Notes: generated by a model from the sequence alone, not told the origin. DNA of 36,980 nt from an uncultured Chloroflexota bacterium (GCA_913030785.1 CAJWER010000002.1:1-36980); one strand, 5' to 3'; positions 7,910 to 16,141 are shown, numbered from the stretch's first letter. Translations and numbers: made by a program.

Positions 7910-7941
7910 GCACATGCGTACTCATAAAGAGTGAGGGACTG

Positions 7942-8586
7942 ATGAAAAAGAAGCTATCGGAGCGGCAGGAGCGGATGCTCTCGTTCATAAGCGAGTTCAT
8001 GGGAGAGCACCAGTACCCGCCCACGGTGCGCGATATTCAGGGCGGCTGCGACATCAGTTCCACCTCCGTGGTGGACTACAATCTGCGTATACTGCAGCGC
8101 GAGGGCTATCTGCGCCGTGAGGCAGACGTGTCGCGGGGCATCGAACTGTTGGGAAGCGGCGGCAAGCCTTCCAGATTTGGCATGGTCTCCGTACCAGTTG
8201 TGGGAAGCATCGCGGCCGGCGACCCGCTACCCACCCCAGCCTCAGGTTCCTGGCATACCGAGGCGGTCGACAACATAGAGTTGCCGACATTTCTCACCAA
8301 GGGCAAGGAAGACGTGTTCGCCGTGAGGGTGAAGGGCGAATCGATGATCGATGCTCTCGTAGCCGACGGCGATCTCGTCCTTCTGGAGCCCGTCGATCAG
8401 CCCGAACAGGGCGATATGGTAGCGGCATGGCTCCAAGACAGTGAGGCTGTCACGCTGAAGCATTTCTCCATCTCAAACGGTATGGTCACACTCCACCCTG
8501 CCAATGCGACCATGGAACCCATTACAGTTCCGGCGAGCAACGTCGCGGTCCAAGGGCGCGTCGTCGGAGTCATCCGAACGATGTAG
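7942..8586 (+). CDS. lexA: LexA SOS-response repressor
   Basis: LexA represses DNA-damage genes and cleaves itself when RecA filaments form. The predicted 214-residue protein has an N-terminal winged-helix domain (YPPTVRDIQGGCDISSTSVV, then REGYLRREADVSRGIEL). The self-cleavage bond is Ala92-Gly93 in SIAAGDPL. The S24-type protease dyad is Ser134 (VKGESMID) and Lys173 (AVTLKHF). All catalytic features are intact. The ATG at 7942 is chosen over in-frame starts from 7903 because the -10 region overlaps those, and GTGAGGG lies just upstream. A terminator follows the gene. Confidence 0.95.
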   Translation: MKKKLSERQERMLSFISEFMGEHQYPPTVRDIQGGCDISSTSVVDYNLRILQREGYLRREADVSRGIELLGSGGKPSRFGMVSVPVVGSIAAGDPLPTPASGSWHTEAVDNIELPTFLTKGKEDVFAVRVKGESMIDALVADGDLVLLEPVDQPEQGDMVAAWLQDSEAVTLKHFSISNGMVTLHPANATMEPITVPASNVAVQGRVVGVIRTM

Positions 8587-8618
8587 TTTCGACTACGAGC
8601 AGCATCCCGAGAATCAGG

Positions 8619-8650
8619 AAAAGGCCGGGCCAGGTGCCCGGCCTTTTCTA
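8619..8650 (+). terminator. Intrinsic terminator after lexA
   Basis: A 12-bp perfect stem AAAAGGCCGGGC/GCCCGGCCTTTT has a five-base loop and ends in TTTTCT. It can also work in the opposite direction. Confidence 0.88.
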
Positions 8651-8700
8651 TTGGCCAGCGTGATAGAGTGCAATCGCAGATGGTATGACCAGGAGCGAAC

Positions 8701-9510
8701 ATGAGAATCCCCATCACCATGTGTCACGGAATCCGGCCGGCGGGCGAGAAGCCGCTGACTGTTGAGCACCTGGACAGGCTTGTCGGTATCGCGGCGGAGT
8801 TGGGCTTCGAGTCGATCGGGTACGACGCACTGGCCGCATGGCGCGATGGCGTCGGCATGTTGCCAGAACGGCCAATCATGTTCGATTTCGACCACCCGGT
8901 GCGGTCAATGGGCTACGAGGTTCGTGAGGTGCTGGCAAAGTACGGCTACTCTGGCAACCTGTTCATCTACACCGGGCCTCTGGACCCGACGTGGAAAGGT
9001 CCGCAACCTGGAACGTCTGACACCGACGATCTCCTCACCTGGGATGAGCTGGGAACGCTCAGGGAGTCAGGGTGGAGCATCGGCGCTCACACCTCATCCC
9101 ACCCCGACCTATCGGCGCTGAGCATCAAGGACCCGTCAGGGGAAATGTTGAGGGAGGAGCTGGACCGATGCAACGACGCCATCCAGCGGCATCTTGGCTT
9201 CCTGCCGAAAGACTTCGCCTTTACGTCAACTACGTGGAGCAGTGCGGCTGAGGCCGAGGTCATGAAACGCTACCGGTTCGGACGCCTGTGGATCATCGGC
9301 TCGGAGGACAAGGCCGACGGCAAGCCGATCAGATACGCCGACCTTGTGGGCATTCCAGGGCCAGACGAGGCTGATGGCGGCCCGCCATCAGCGGCCAGGT
9401 ACATCACCATCGAATCGCACCCGTACCGCCTGCCATCGATGGAGCTACAGCAACTGGTCCACGAACCGGCTGCGTTCCGCAGGTACCTAGAAGGTGCGTT
9501 GGTCGAATAG
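8701..9510 (+). CDS. Polysaccharide deacetylase family (NodB-like) protein
   Basis: This is a predicted 269-residue cytoplasmic protein with no signal peptide. It resembles NodB-fold carbohydrate esterase family 4 deacetylases. The metal-binding Asp motif is IMFDFDHP (Asp62 and Asp64, normally TFDDG). The zinc His pair is GAHTSSHPDLS (His130 and His134). N- and C-terminal regions look complete. AGGAG precedes the ATG. The enzyme probably removes an acyl group from an N- or O-acylated sugar or another amide, but the substrate cannot be read from sequence. Its position after the lexA terminator means it needs its own promoter; only a TGGTATGAC sequence just upstream hints at one. Confidence 0.78.
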   Translation: MRIPITMCHGIRPAGEKPLTVEHLDRLVGIAAELGFESIGYDALAAWRDGVGMLPERPIMFDFDHPVRSMGYEVREVLAKYGYSGNLFIYTGPLDPTWKGPQPGTSDTDDLLTWDELGTLRESGWSIGAHTSSHPDLSALSIKDPSGEMLREELDRCNDAIQRHLGFLPKDFAFTSTTWSSAAEAEVMKRYRFGRLWIIGSEDKADGKPIRYADLVGIPGPDEADGGPPSAARYITIESHPYRLPSMELQQLVHEPAAFRRYLEGALVE

Positions 9511-9538
9511 CGGAGGACTAGTGAGACCCTACATTGCA

Positions 9539-9568
9539 TTGACGCCCGTCACTCCACGGCGGTATCAT
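9539..9568 (+). promoter_or_regulatory. Predicted tatA promoter
   Basis: TTGACG (9539-9544) and TATCAT (9563-9568) are spaced 18 bp. The -10 is preceded by GG as in several other promoters here. The ribosome site GGAGGG (9593-9598) lies six bases before the ATG. Confidence 0.6.
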
Positions 9569-9604
9569 TAAGTGAGTAAGTGCTAGGGACATGGAGGGCG
9601 GAAA

Positions 9605-9808
9605 ATGCCGTTCCGAGTCGGACCTACCGAGCTAATAATTATCCTCGTTGTGGTTATGATCATCTTCGGCGTCGGCCGCTTGCCTGAAATAGGCGGCGCG
9701 ATGGGCAAGGCGATACGCGAGTTCCGGTCCACCGTGTCCGGCAAGGGCGATGAGCCGGAGGACCAAGAGGCCATCGAGCCTGGCACGGAGAGCGGCAAGA
9801 AGAGCTAG
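9605..9808 (+). CDS. tatA: Sec-independent (Tat) translocase subunit TatA
   Basis: TatA forms the transport pore for folded proteins in the twin-arginine pathway. The 67-residue protein has the family plan: a short N-terminus, one membrane helix (GPTELIIILVVVMIIFGVGRLPEIG) with the conserved FG hinge, an amphipathic helix (GAMGKAIREFRSTV), and an acidic, disordered tail. It stands alone with its own promoter and terminator and converges on tatC. A second TatA/B-type gene lies in the maf-tatB-tatC operon, so this one is assigned TatA by its short tail. Confidence 0.9.
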   Translation: MPFRVGPTELIIILVVVMIIFGVGRLPEIGGAMGKAIREFRSTVSGKGDEPEDQEAIEPGTESGKKS

Positions 9809-9841
9809 CCCGTCCACCGCAATAGTACTGATTGAGCTTTC

Positions 9842-9871
9842 AAGGCCCCGGCATCCACCGGGGCCTTTTTG
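9842..9871 (+). terminator. Intrinsic terminator after tatA
   Basis: A 10-bp perfect stem AAGGCCCCGG/CCGGGGCCTT with a CATCCA loop is followed by a T5 run. Confidence 0.88.
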
Positions 9872-9951
9872 TATGGTGAAGCCAGGGAATCTGGCGCAGT
9901 CGGCCCAAGTCCTCCGACCATAGGGAACTCAGGAGCGCGACAGACCAGCCA

Positions 9952-10063
9952 TGTCACGCTGAGGGGATGCGAAGGGTCTGGGGAAGCGGGGTCCCAGTTT
10001 CGGCGGCATCTGGGGTGCGTGGCCCTCACCCCAGATGCTCGTCGGGAACTCCTCAGCATGACA
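9952..10063. repeat. Hairpin-rich dispersed repeat (MITE/REP-like) between tatA and tatC
   Basis: The ends TGTCACGCTGAGG (9952-9964) and CCTCAGCATGACA (10051-10063) are inverted repeats with one mismatch. Inside is a perfect 12-bp inverted repeat, GCATCTGGGGTG (10006-10017) and CACCCCAGATGC (10027-10038), with a nine-base loop. The whole 112 bp would fold on itself. Part of the right end (GTCGGGAACTC then CTCAGnATGA) recurs near 23018-23040. The rest of the 9872-10121 gap has no coding signal. Confidence 0.6.
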
Positions 10064-10121
10064 TTGGGGTCGGAGCCCATTTCCAACCCCGAGACCCAAC
10101 ACCTAACACCCAATGCCCGCC

Positions 10122-10889
10122 CTACTGCTTGGTGTCCAACTCTAGGCCCTTTTCGATGGCGCGTCGGCGCTGACGACCACCGAGCTTGGCCAACCACACG
10201 CCCGCCTCGTAGAGGACGATTATGGGCAGCGCCACGAAGGTCTGGTTGATGGGATCGAACGTGGGCGTAATGATGGCGCCCAGGACGAACGCCACGACGA
10301 CTGCGTACCGCCGCTGGCTCTTCAGAAACTCGTGGCTGACGACGCCAATACGCGACAAGAAAAAGAGCACCACCGGCGTCTCGAACACAACCCCCATCCA
10401 GAACAGCAGTGAGATCATCAGGTTGGCGTAGTTGCCGATCCGGATGTAGGGCGTGGCAATCTCATTCCCAAAGCTGAGCAGGAAGCTAACTGCGGGCGGG
10501 AAGAGAATTCGGTACCCGAACGCCGCGCCCAGTGCGAAGGAGAGCATGCTCACAGGCAGCAGCGTGTACAGGTAGCGCCTCTCGCCGGGGCTGAGGCCCG
10601 GGGCTACGAACATCACTAGCTGAAACAGGATGAACGGCATCGAGATGGCCAGCCCTGACAGCAGTGACACCTTCATCGCTATTCCGAGGAATTCGGTCAG
10701 CTCGGTGTATATGGGCTGGCCCTCGGGTATACCGGCAAACCCCTGAGCTGGAACCATGAGAAACTTGAGAATCTGCTGATGGAACACAAAGGACACGCCC
10801 GTGGCAACGGCCACAAAGATGGCCGACGTGGTCATCCTACGGCGAAGCTCTAGCAGGTGCTGGCTAATCGAAAGCGCCCTGTCGCTCAT
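10122..10889 (-). CDS. tatC: Sec-independent (Tat) translocase subunit TatC
   Basis: TatC is the polytopic subunit that recognises twin-arginine signal peptides. The 255-residue protein starts with the typical cytoplasmic segment (ISQHLLELRRRM) and has six predicted membrane helices. It carries the family motif FVAPGLSPGERRYLY after helix 2 and the acidic residue in GVVFETPVV. It ends with a basic tail (GGRQRRRAIEKG). Its ATG overlaps the tatB stop in an ATGA sequence, so the two are translationally coupled. Confidence 0.95.
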   Translation of the reverse strand: MSDRALSISQHLLELRRRMTTSAIFVAVATGVSFVFHQQILKFLMVPAQGFAGIPEGQPIYTELTEFLGIAMKVSLLSGLAISMPFILFQLVMFVAPGLSPGERRYLYTLLPVSMLSFALGAAFGYRILFPPAVSFLLSFGNEIATPYIRIGNYANLMISLLFWMGVVFETPVVLFFLSRIGVVSHEFLKSQRRYAVVVAFVLGAIITPTFDPINQTFVALPIIVLYEAGVWLAKLGGRQRRRAIEKGLELDTKQ

Positions 10890-11374
10890 TTCGTGTTTCG
10901 CTCTGTTGAGGCGGCGGGCTCGGGTCCGTCACTGTCAGACTGCTCGTTTGGGGCTACCGGTCGCTCCGACTCCGGGCCGCTCCTGAACGCAACGGGGCCG
11001 TCGGTGGGTTCATGTTGTTCCGGCTGCGCCTCCGGGCCAAGCCTGTCACCACCGCTCCCCTCGTCAGGTCCTGCCGGTAACTTCGGCTCCGCGCCACTCC
11101 TGAATGCAATGGGCCCGTCGACAGATGTCTTGGTCGCATCTGGATCTGCCTGTGTCGAAGAGGGGCCTGCCACGGTTCGACGCCACTCTGGTACCTGCGA
11201 CTTGTCTTCTTCATCGAGCATCATCTCGGGCAGGCCCTCGGTCATGCGCCGGATCTCCCTGGTGGCCTTGCCGAGCATCCGGGCGGCCTCGGTCATGCGT
11301 TTGGGGCCTAGGACGATGAACGCCACTAGCAGCACCACGACGATCTCAATGGAGCCCATTCCCAGAAAGTTCAC
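10886..11374 (-). CDS. tatB: TatA/TatB-family translocase subunit, long-tailed (TatB-like)
   Basis: The predicted 162-residue protein begins MNFLGMGSIEIVVVLL, with one membrane helix, the FIVLGPKRM hinge and an amphipathic helix (EAARMLGKATREIRRM). A long, acidic and proline-rich tail follows. The tail holds two imperfect copies of a block containing DGP(I/V)AFRSG, about 40 residues apart. TatB is inferred from the longer tail and from coupling to tatC. The GTG at 11372-11374 is used because it overlaps the maf stop (GTGA) and because GGAGG lies ten bases upstream. Together with maf and tatC it forms one operon. Confidence 0.88.
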   Translation of the reverse strand: MNFLGMGSIEIVVVLLVAFIVLGPKRMTEAARMLGKATREIRRMTEGLPEMMLDEEDKSQVPEWRRTVAGPSSTQADPDATKTSVDGPIAFRSGAEPKLPAGPDEGSGGDRLGPEAQPEQHEPTDGPVAFRSGPESERPVAPNEQSDSDGPEPAASTERNTK

Positions 11375-12021
11375 GGGGTGTGCGCCTCCAATCGTTGTGA
11401 CAGGACGCAGTCGACACACTCAGGTGGAGGTCGCCAGCCACTCCTAAGCTGCGAGGGAGCGGAAAAACGATCCAGCAGCGTCATGACCTCGCACAGAGGA
11501 AGGCCGACGACGTTGAGATAGCAGCCATCCACCGACTCCGCCAGGCCAGCGCTCTTGTCCTGAACTGCGTAGGCTCCAGCCTTGTCCATGGGGTTCTCAA
11601 GAGCGATGTAATCAAGCAGTTCTGCATCTGAGAGCGGGCGAATAGTGACGCGGCTCTGGCAGGCAATCGCGGCTGATTGGCCGGTGTCAGCTTCCAGGGC
11701 CGCCACGCCCGTAAAAACGCTGTGGGCGCGGCCCCTGAGCAGCCGAAGCATGCGGGTCGCGTCGTCCATATCCACTGGCTTGCCCAGAATCTCGCCATCG
11801 ATGGCAACCACCGTGTCCGCGCCCAGGACGGTGGCGGTCCCGACACCATCCGTGACACTTCGCGCCTTGTCCAGCGATAGTCTCAGCACGTACTCCTCCG
11901 GCAACTCACCGGGCCGAGGTGGGGACTCGTCGCCGACGGGTGCAACACACTCCGGCGTCGGGTCCAGAGCCTCAATGATCTCGCGTCTTCGAGGCGAGGT
12001 CGATGCAAGAACCAGACGCAT
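11371..12021 (-). CDS. maf: Maf-like nucleotide pyrophosphatase
   Basis: Maf proteins hydrolyse dTTP, UTP or modified pyrimidine nucleoside triphosphates to the monophosphate and are thought to clean the nucleotide pool. The 216-residue protein shows the family signatures: LASTSPRRREII at the N-terminus, LGADTVVAIDGEILGKP, and the later DKAGAYAVQDK and SVDGCYLNVVGLPL. A C-terminal extension of about 25 residues goes beyond the usual end. GGAGGAT precedes the ATG and a TAAAAT -10-like sequence lies at 12044-12049. It is the first gene of maf-tatB-tatC, each overlapping the next by four bases. Confidence 0.92.
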   Translation of the reverse strand: MRLVLASTSPRRREIIEALDPTPECVAPVGDESPPRPGELPEEYVLRLSLDKARSVTDGVGTATVLGADTVVAIDGEILGKPVDMDDATRMLRLLRGRAHSVFTGVAALEADTGQSAAIACQSRVTIRPLSDAELLDYIALENPMDKAGAYAVQDKSAGLAESVDGCYLNVVGLPLCEVMTLLDRFSAPSQLRSGWRPPPECVDCVLSQRLEAHTP

Positions 12022-12083
12022 TTATCCAACATCCTCCAGGTTCATTTTAGCCTAAATAGCCTTCCCTAGCCACGATGCAGCCT

Positions 12084-13301
12084 CTATTCGCCACACGATA
12101 GGGTCGCTATGCACTCGATGTGGTGCGTTTGCGGGAACATGTCTATGGGCTCCACACGGTCCACGGTGAACCCGCCATTGACCAGTACCTGCAGATCTCT
12201 CGCGAGTGATTCCGGGTCACACGAGACATAGCAGACGCGGCGAGGGGCCCAGCGAACGACCGCATCCAGAACGGGAGGCAGGCACCCGGCGCGAGGCGGA
12301 TCGAGGACAACGACGTCTGCGGAGCCCCCAAGTTCGCCCAGGATGTCCTCCGCCTTGCCTTCACGAAACTCCAGGTTGTCTATGCCGAGTGTATTGATGG
12401 CAGAGTCCTTGACCGCCGCGGCGGACTCCTCGACTGCTATGACATTGCGGACACTGGCGGCCAGTAGAACGGCAAATGTGCCGACGCCTGCGTAGGCATC
12501 GACCAGCGTCTCGTCCCCGCGCAACTCAAGCCGCTCACGGACCATTGTTACTAGTCGCTCGGCCTGTCGGGTGTTGACCTGGAAAAACGAAGGCGACGCC
12601 ACACGGAAGATCCGGTCCAACAGCCGCTCGCGGTAGTGAGTCTGGCCCGATTCGATGGGAACCTCATTGGGACCGAACGTCGGCTGGAGTAGCCATTCGT
12701 CCGTATTTATGCCATATCGTATGGATAGCTGGCTCGTGGCCGACGAGCGACCCTGTAACTTGTCGAGGATTTCATTAATCCCCGGGGTCATGAGCATGCA
12801 TTCGTCGACCCTGGCGAACTGGCGGGTAATCCGGCTGACGAATCCGAGGGTGCCGCCACGAACGGTAAATCGAGCGTGATTTCTGTAGTTGAGTTCCTGG
12901 TCGCTCGGCACCGTCGGCTCTACCGACAGGCCAGCCAGTTCCGGGTAGACGCGGAGCGCCGCCGCAACTGTATCGCGCTTGATGGAGAGCTGATGGTCGT
13001 AGCTGATGTGCTGCCACTGGCAACCAGTGCAAGTCCCGAAATATGGGCACGGAGCGGCGACACGATGAGGCGACGCTTCCAGAACCTCTACCACCATGCC
13101 CGCAGTGTGTCGCCTCTTGCGCCGTCCATACCGCACTATTCGGCACACGACCCGTTCGCCTGGGATGCCACCGAAAACGCTGATAGACTCGCCGTCCAGC
13201 TCCGCCACGGTGTCGCCCATCGGGTCGAATTCGCCGAGGGTTAGCGTCGCCAGCTCCGGCTTGCTGTCGGCGCTATCGTCTGCTTTTTGAATTTGGGTCA
13301 T
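12084..13301 (-). CDS. TrmA/RlmD-family RNA (uracil-5-)-methyltransferase
   Basis: The enzyme adds a methyl group to C5 of a uridine in 23S rRNA or tRNA using SAM. Order of features: a TRAM RNA-binding domain (LGEFDPMGDTVAELDG to GMVVEVLEASPHRV), an iron-sulfur cluster motif (CPYFGTCTGCQWQH plus a later Cys in VDECML), a SAM motif (VDAYAGVGTFAVLLA), VVLDPPRAG, and the catalytic Cys in CYVSCDPESLARDL. The four Cys point to the RlmD/RlmCD type rather than TrmA. The ATG at 13301 gives 405 residues. A GTG at 13358 would add 19 residues but overlaps -10-like sequences. Which uridine is modified cannot be told. Confidence 0.9.
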   Translation of the reverse strand: MTQIQKADDSADSKPELATLTLGEFDPMGDTVAELDGESISVFGGIPGERVVCRIVRYGRRKRRHTAGMVVEVLEASPHRVAAPCPYFGTCTGCQWQHISYDHQLSIKRDTVAAALRVYPELAGLSVEPTVPSDQELNYRNHARFTVRGGTLGFVSRITRQFARVDECMLMTPGINEILDKLQGRSSATSQLSIRYGINTDEWLLQPTFGPNEVPIESGQTHYRERLLDRIFRVASPSFFQVNTRQAERLVTMVRERLELRGDETLVDAYAGVGTFAVLLAASVRNVIAVEESAAAVKDSAINTLGIDNLEFREGKAEDILGELGGSADVVVLDPPRAGCLPPVLDAVVRWAPRRVCYVSCDPESLARDLQVLVNGGFTVDRVEPIDMFPQTHHIECIATLSCGE

Positions 13302-13395
13302 TTGGGTTAGTCCGAAATGGGACGAAAAAGCGAAGGGTCGCGGCCCCTCTACTCTCACTATAATTTTAGCATATGAGACGCCGCTGATAGCTGTC

Positions 13396-13442
13396 TGGTA
13401 TCATTTCAGCAGTACAAACGCGCCCCTCTCCCACTCGGGGCG
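13396..13442 (+). promoter_or_regulatory. lipA extended -10 promoter and leader hairpin
   Basis: TGGTATCAT (13396-13404) is an extended -10 with no good -35. The leader then has a stem CGCCCC/GGGGCG with a ten-base loop (13421-13442) directly before the GCGAGG ribosome site of lipA. Confidence 0.4.
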
Positions 13443-13455
13443 ACAGCGAGGCCAA

Positions 13456-14337
13456 ATGACAGTCAAGAGGCGTCTGCCCCCATGGCTCAAGGTGAAGGCG
13501 CCGGGAGGCCCAAACTACATAGAGCTGCGCTCCATGATGCGCGAAGGCGGCCTGAATACAGTCTGCGAGGAGGCTCGCTGCCCAAACATCGGAGAGTGCT
13601 GGGAGCGCGGGACAGCTACGTTCATGATCCTGGGAGACATCTGCACGCGGGCCTGCGCCTACTGTGCAGTTGCCACAGGAAAGCCGACAGGGCTCGACCT
13701 GGGAGAACCGGTGAGGGTGGCCGAGGCCGCAGAGCGCATGGGCTTGCGGTACGCCGTCGTAACCTCGGTTGACCGCGACGACCTGCCAGACGGCGGCGCG
13801 TTCATCTTTGCCCAGACCATCAGCCAGATTCGCAAACGCTTGCCCTCGTGCAAGATCGAAGTCCTCATACCCGACTTCAATGGTGATGAGCAGGCTCTGG
13901 CAACCGTGATGGCGGCCAAGCCAAGTACCTTAAACCACAACATCGAGACCGTGCGCCGCGTCTTCCGACGTGTGCGCCCCAAGGGTGACTTCGACCAGTC
14001 CCTTGAGCTATTAGCTCGCGCAAGAAGTATCGACCCGAGCTCTGTGACAAAGTCGGGGATGATGGTGGGGCTGGGAGAGACCTGGGACGAGATACTGGAC
14101 ACGATGCGGGACCTACGCTCGGTGGATTGCGACCTGCTAACGATAGGCCAATACCTGCGACCGACGCCTAAACACGTCGCACTGTCCAAGTGGTATTCGC
14201 CAGACGAGTTCGACGAGCTTGCCAGAGAGGGCGAGGCCATGGGCTTCAAGCACGTCGCCTCCGGCCCGCTGGTGCGTAGTTCGTATCACGCGGACGAGCA
14301 GCATGAGGCAGCCACAGCAGGTGCTGTAGCGGTCTGA
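13456..14337 (+). CDS. lipA: Lipoyl synthase
   Basis: LipA is a radical-SAM enzyme that inserts two sulfurs into protein-bound octanoyl groups to form lipoyl cofactors. The 293-residue protein has both iron-sulfur sites. The auxiliary cluster is C37-C42-C48 (CEEARCPNIGEC) and the radical-SAM cluster is C63-C67-C70 (CTRACAYC). The C-terminal RSSYHAD supplies the serine ligand of the auxiliary cluster. No lipB or lipM lies next to it in the window. The downstream D-glutamate cyclase-like gene starts 28 bp after its stop, so the two are probably co-transcribed. Confidence 0.97.
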   Translation: MTVKRRLPPWLKVKAPGGPNYIELRSMMREGGLNTVCEEARCPNIGECWERGTATFMILGDICTRACAYCAVATGKPTGLDLGEPVRVAEAAERMGLRYAVVTSVDRDDLPDGGAFIFAQTISQIRKRLPSCKIEVLIPDFNGDEQALATVMAAKPSTLNHNIETVRRVFRRVRPKGDFDQSLELLARARSIDPSSVTKSGMMVGLGETWDEILDTMRDLRSVDCDLLTIGQYLRPTPKHVALSKWYSPDEFDELAREGEAMGFKHVASGPLVRSSYHADEQHEAATAGAVAV

Positions 14338-14365
14338 GGACGCTCGCCGCGACGGAGGATCATAG

Positions 14366-15160
14366 ATGCTGCTTCCAACGCTGACTCAGGAACCCTCGGA
14401 GTTGAGGGCAATGATGCGCTCGGGAGAGCTTTCTGGGCTCACCAGCGGAATGGCGCCAGGCTACGTCCAGGCCAATTTGGTGATTCTGCCGAGGGAACAG
14501 GCCTTCGATTTCCTGCTCTTTTGCCAGCGCAATCCAAAGCCTTGCCCGCTGCTTGAGGTAGTGGAGGCTGGTTCGGTGGAGCCCAGCCAGATGGCGCCCG
14601 GAGTCGACTTGCGAACCGACCTACCACGATACCGCGTATTCGAGAACGGAAAACTTGTGGAGGAACCCACCAGCATCTCCCATGTCTGGCGCGACGACCT
14701 GGTCTCTTTCCTCATCGGTTGCAGTTTCACATTCGAGTCGGCCCTGATAAACGGCGGCATCCGCATTCCCCACTTCGAGGAGGGCAAGAACACCGCGATG
14801 TTCGTCACCTCCATCGAGACCACGCCCGCAGGCATATTCTCGGGGCCAATGGTAGTGTCAATGAGGGCGATACCGCGCAACAAGCTGGTAAGGGCCGTGC
14901 AAATCACGTCGCGGTTCCCATCGGTGCACGGGTCTCCCGTGCACATCGGAGACCCGGCCGCCATCGGAGTGAAGGACATCACTACCCCCGACCTTGGCGA
15001 CCCCGCCGTTGTCGGGGAGGACGACGTGCCGGTGTTCTGGGGATGCGGCGTGACACCTCAGGTGGTGGCCATGAATTCGAAGCCGCCGCTGATGATCACC
15101 CACGCCCCCGGCCACATGTTCATCACCGATGTCCCAGACGAGGACATGGCTGTCCTCTAG
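14366..15160 (+). CDS. DUF1445 / D-glutamate cyclase N-terminal-domain family (putative hydro-lyase)
   Basis: The 264-residue protein matches PF07286 throughout: LTSGMAPGYVQANLVILPRE, FLLFCQRNPKPCPLLEV, LRTDLPRYRVFENGKLV, DDLVSFLIGCSFTFE, VQITSRFPSVHGSPVHIG, VPVFWGCGVTPQ and ITHAPGHMFITD. The family is found alone in many bacteria and as the N-terminal half of animal mitochondrial D-glutamate cyclase (DGLUCY), which turns D-glutamate into 5-oxo-D-proline. The next gene corresponds to the C-terminal half of that protein. The exact bacterial reaction is not certain. GGAGG lies before the ATG. The TAG stop is immediately followed by a repeated GTGCTGCGCACGC element. Confidence 0.88.
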   Translation: MLLPTLTQEPSELRAMMRSGELSGLTSGMAPGYVQANLVILPREQAFDFLLFCQRNPKPCPLLEVVEAGSVEPSQMAPGVDLRTDLPRYRVFENGKLVEEPTSISHVWRDDLVSFLIGCSFTFESALINGGIRIPHFEEGKNTAMFVTSIETTPAGIFSGPMVVSMRAIPRNKLVRAVQITSRFPSVHGSPVHIGDPAAIGVKDITTPDLGDPAVVGEDDVPVFWGCGVTPQVVAMNSKPPLMITHAPGHMFITDVPDEDMAVL

Positions 15161-15186
15161 GTGCTGCGCACGCTTAGGGGGCGGGG
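15160..15186 (+). repeat. Post-stop repeat element, copy 1
   Basis: GGTGCTGCGCACGC starts on the last G of the TAG stop of the DUF1445 gene. It is followed by TTA and GGGGGCGGGG. The same 14-mer recurs at 20735-20748 and 24067-24080. The remaining gap to 15298 has further short dyads (AGTTCC/GGAACT at 15204-15222; AGACA-N8-TGTCT just after) of unknown role. Confidence 0.65.
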
Positions 15187-15298
15187 AAGGTATGCCCACG
15201 GGCTAGTTCCATCCTTCGGAACTCCTGAGATTGTCTCAAAGACAGATATTGATGTCTCTGCATATCTATAGACTAGGTTCTGGAAATGGGGGCGCGCG

Positions 15299-16141
15299 GT
15301 GACCATTGAAGACATAGTTCTCGACCGAGACAAGCGGGGCATTGCGGCCCTGAGGCCCCACTTGCCCGCAGACTACTGCGACCAGGCCGCACGCGTTGTG
15401 CTCGACAATCCGGGCACGGCAATAATCGTGACCGGCTTCTACATCATCACCGCCGGGGCCACCGAGACCGACGGCCCCCCGGGAGCGGTGGTCATCGGCA
15501 ACGCGTTGCAGTCCATCGGCTACGAAGTCGTGTACGTCACCGACCGGTACTCCCTGAAGGTGATGGCGGGCACCGCGGGCCCGGATTCCAGCGTGGTGGA
15601 ATTTCCGATCGCCGGTGAGGAGGAGAGCCGCTCCTTCGCGAAGGAGCTTCTGTCTGAAATAGCGCCGTCGGTGATCATCGGCATCGAACGGTGCGGACTG
15701 ACGTCCGAAGGGCTGTACCGCAACATGCGCGGTGTGGACATCAGCGAGTACAACGCAAAGGCCGACTACCTGTTCGAGAGCGGCATCCCGTCGGTAGGAA
15801 TCGGCGACGGCGGCAACGAGATCGGCCTGGGAAACCTGGCGGATATCATCCCCACGGTACCATCTCTCGTCAGGATGCCATGCGTCACCACGACCAGCGC
15901 TCTGGTCATCGCAAGTGTCTCGAACTGGGGCGGCTACGGCCTGGTGGCAGCCATGTCAAAGATCAAGGGCAAGAACCTGCTGCCAAGCATCGAAGCCGAG
16001 CAAGCACTGGTCAAACGCAACGTGGAGTTGGGAGCGGTGGACGGGCCCAGCGGCGAGGCAGTGCCCATGGTGGACGGCTTCACACTAGAGGAAAACAGCC
16101 AAGCACTCCAAGAACTGCACGACCTCTTGTCCGCCGAATGA
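15299..16141 (+). CDS. DUF4392 / D-glutamate cyclase C-terminal-domain family
   Basis: The 280-residue protein matches PF14336, the C-terminal half of animal D-glutamate cyclase. Visible features are TAIIVTGFYIITAGATETDGPPGAVV, a Rossmann-like start with a glycine-rich turn. IGIERCGLTSEGLYRNMRGVDIS follows, then GIGDGGNEIGLGNL and the late segment CVTTTSALVIASVSNWGGYGLVA. The start is GTG at 15299, six bases after a GGGGGC stretch. It lies 138 bp after the DUF1445 gene on the same strand, so the two probably act together on D-glutamate or a related hydroxy or amino acid. No D-amino-acid racemase or 5-oxoprolinase gene is seen nearby. Confidence 0.85.
   Translation: MTIEDIVLDRDKRGIAALRPHLPADYCDQAARVVLDNPGTAIIVTGFYIITAGATETDGPPGAVVIGNALQSIGYEVVYVTDRYSLKVMAGTAGPDSSVVEFPIAGEEESRSFAKELLSEIAPSVIIGIERCGLTSEGLYRNMRGVDISEYNAKADYLFESGIPSVGIGDGGNEIGLGNLADIIPTVPSLVRMPCVTTTSALVIASVSNWGGYGLVAAMSKIKGKNLLPSIEAEQALVKRNVELGAVDGPSGEAVPMVDGFTLEENSQALQELHDLLSAE

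Noticed and set aside
10857..11447. 196-codon plus-strand frame over tatB
   Set aside because: Serine- and proline-rich shadow of the TatB-like gene, with no ribosome site.
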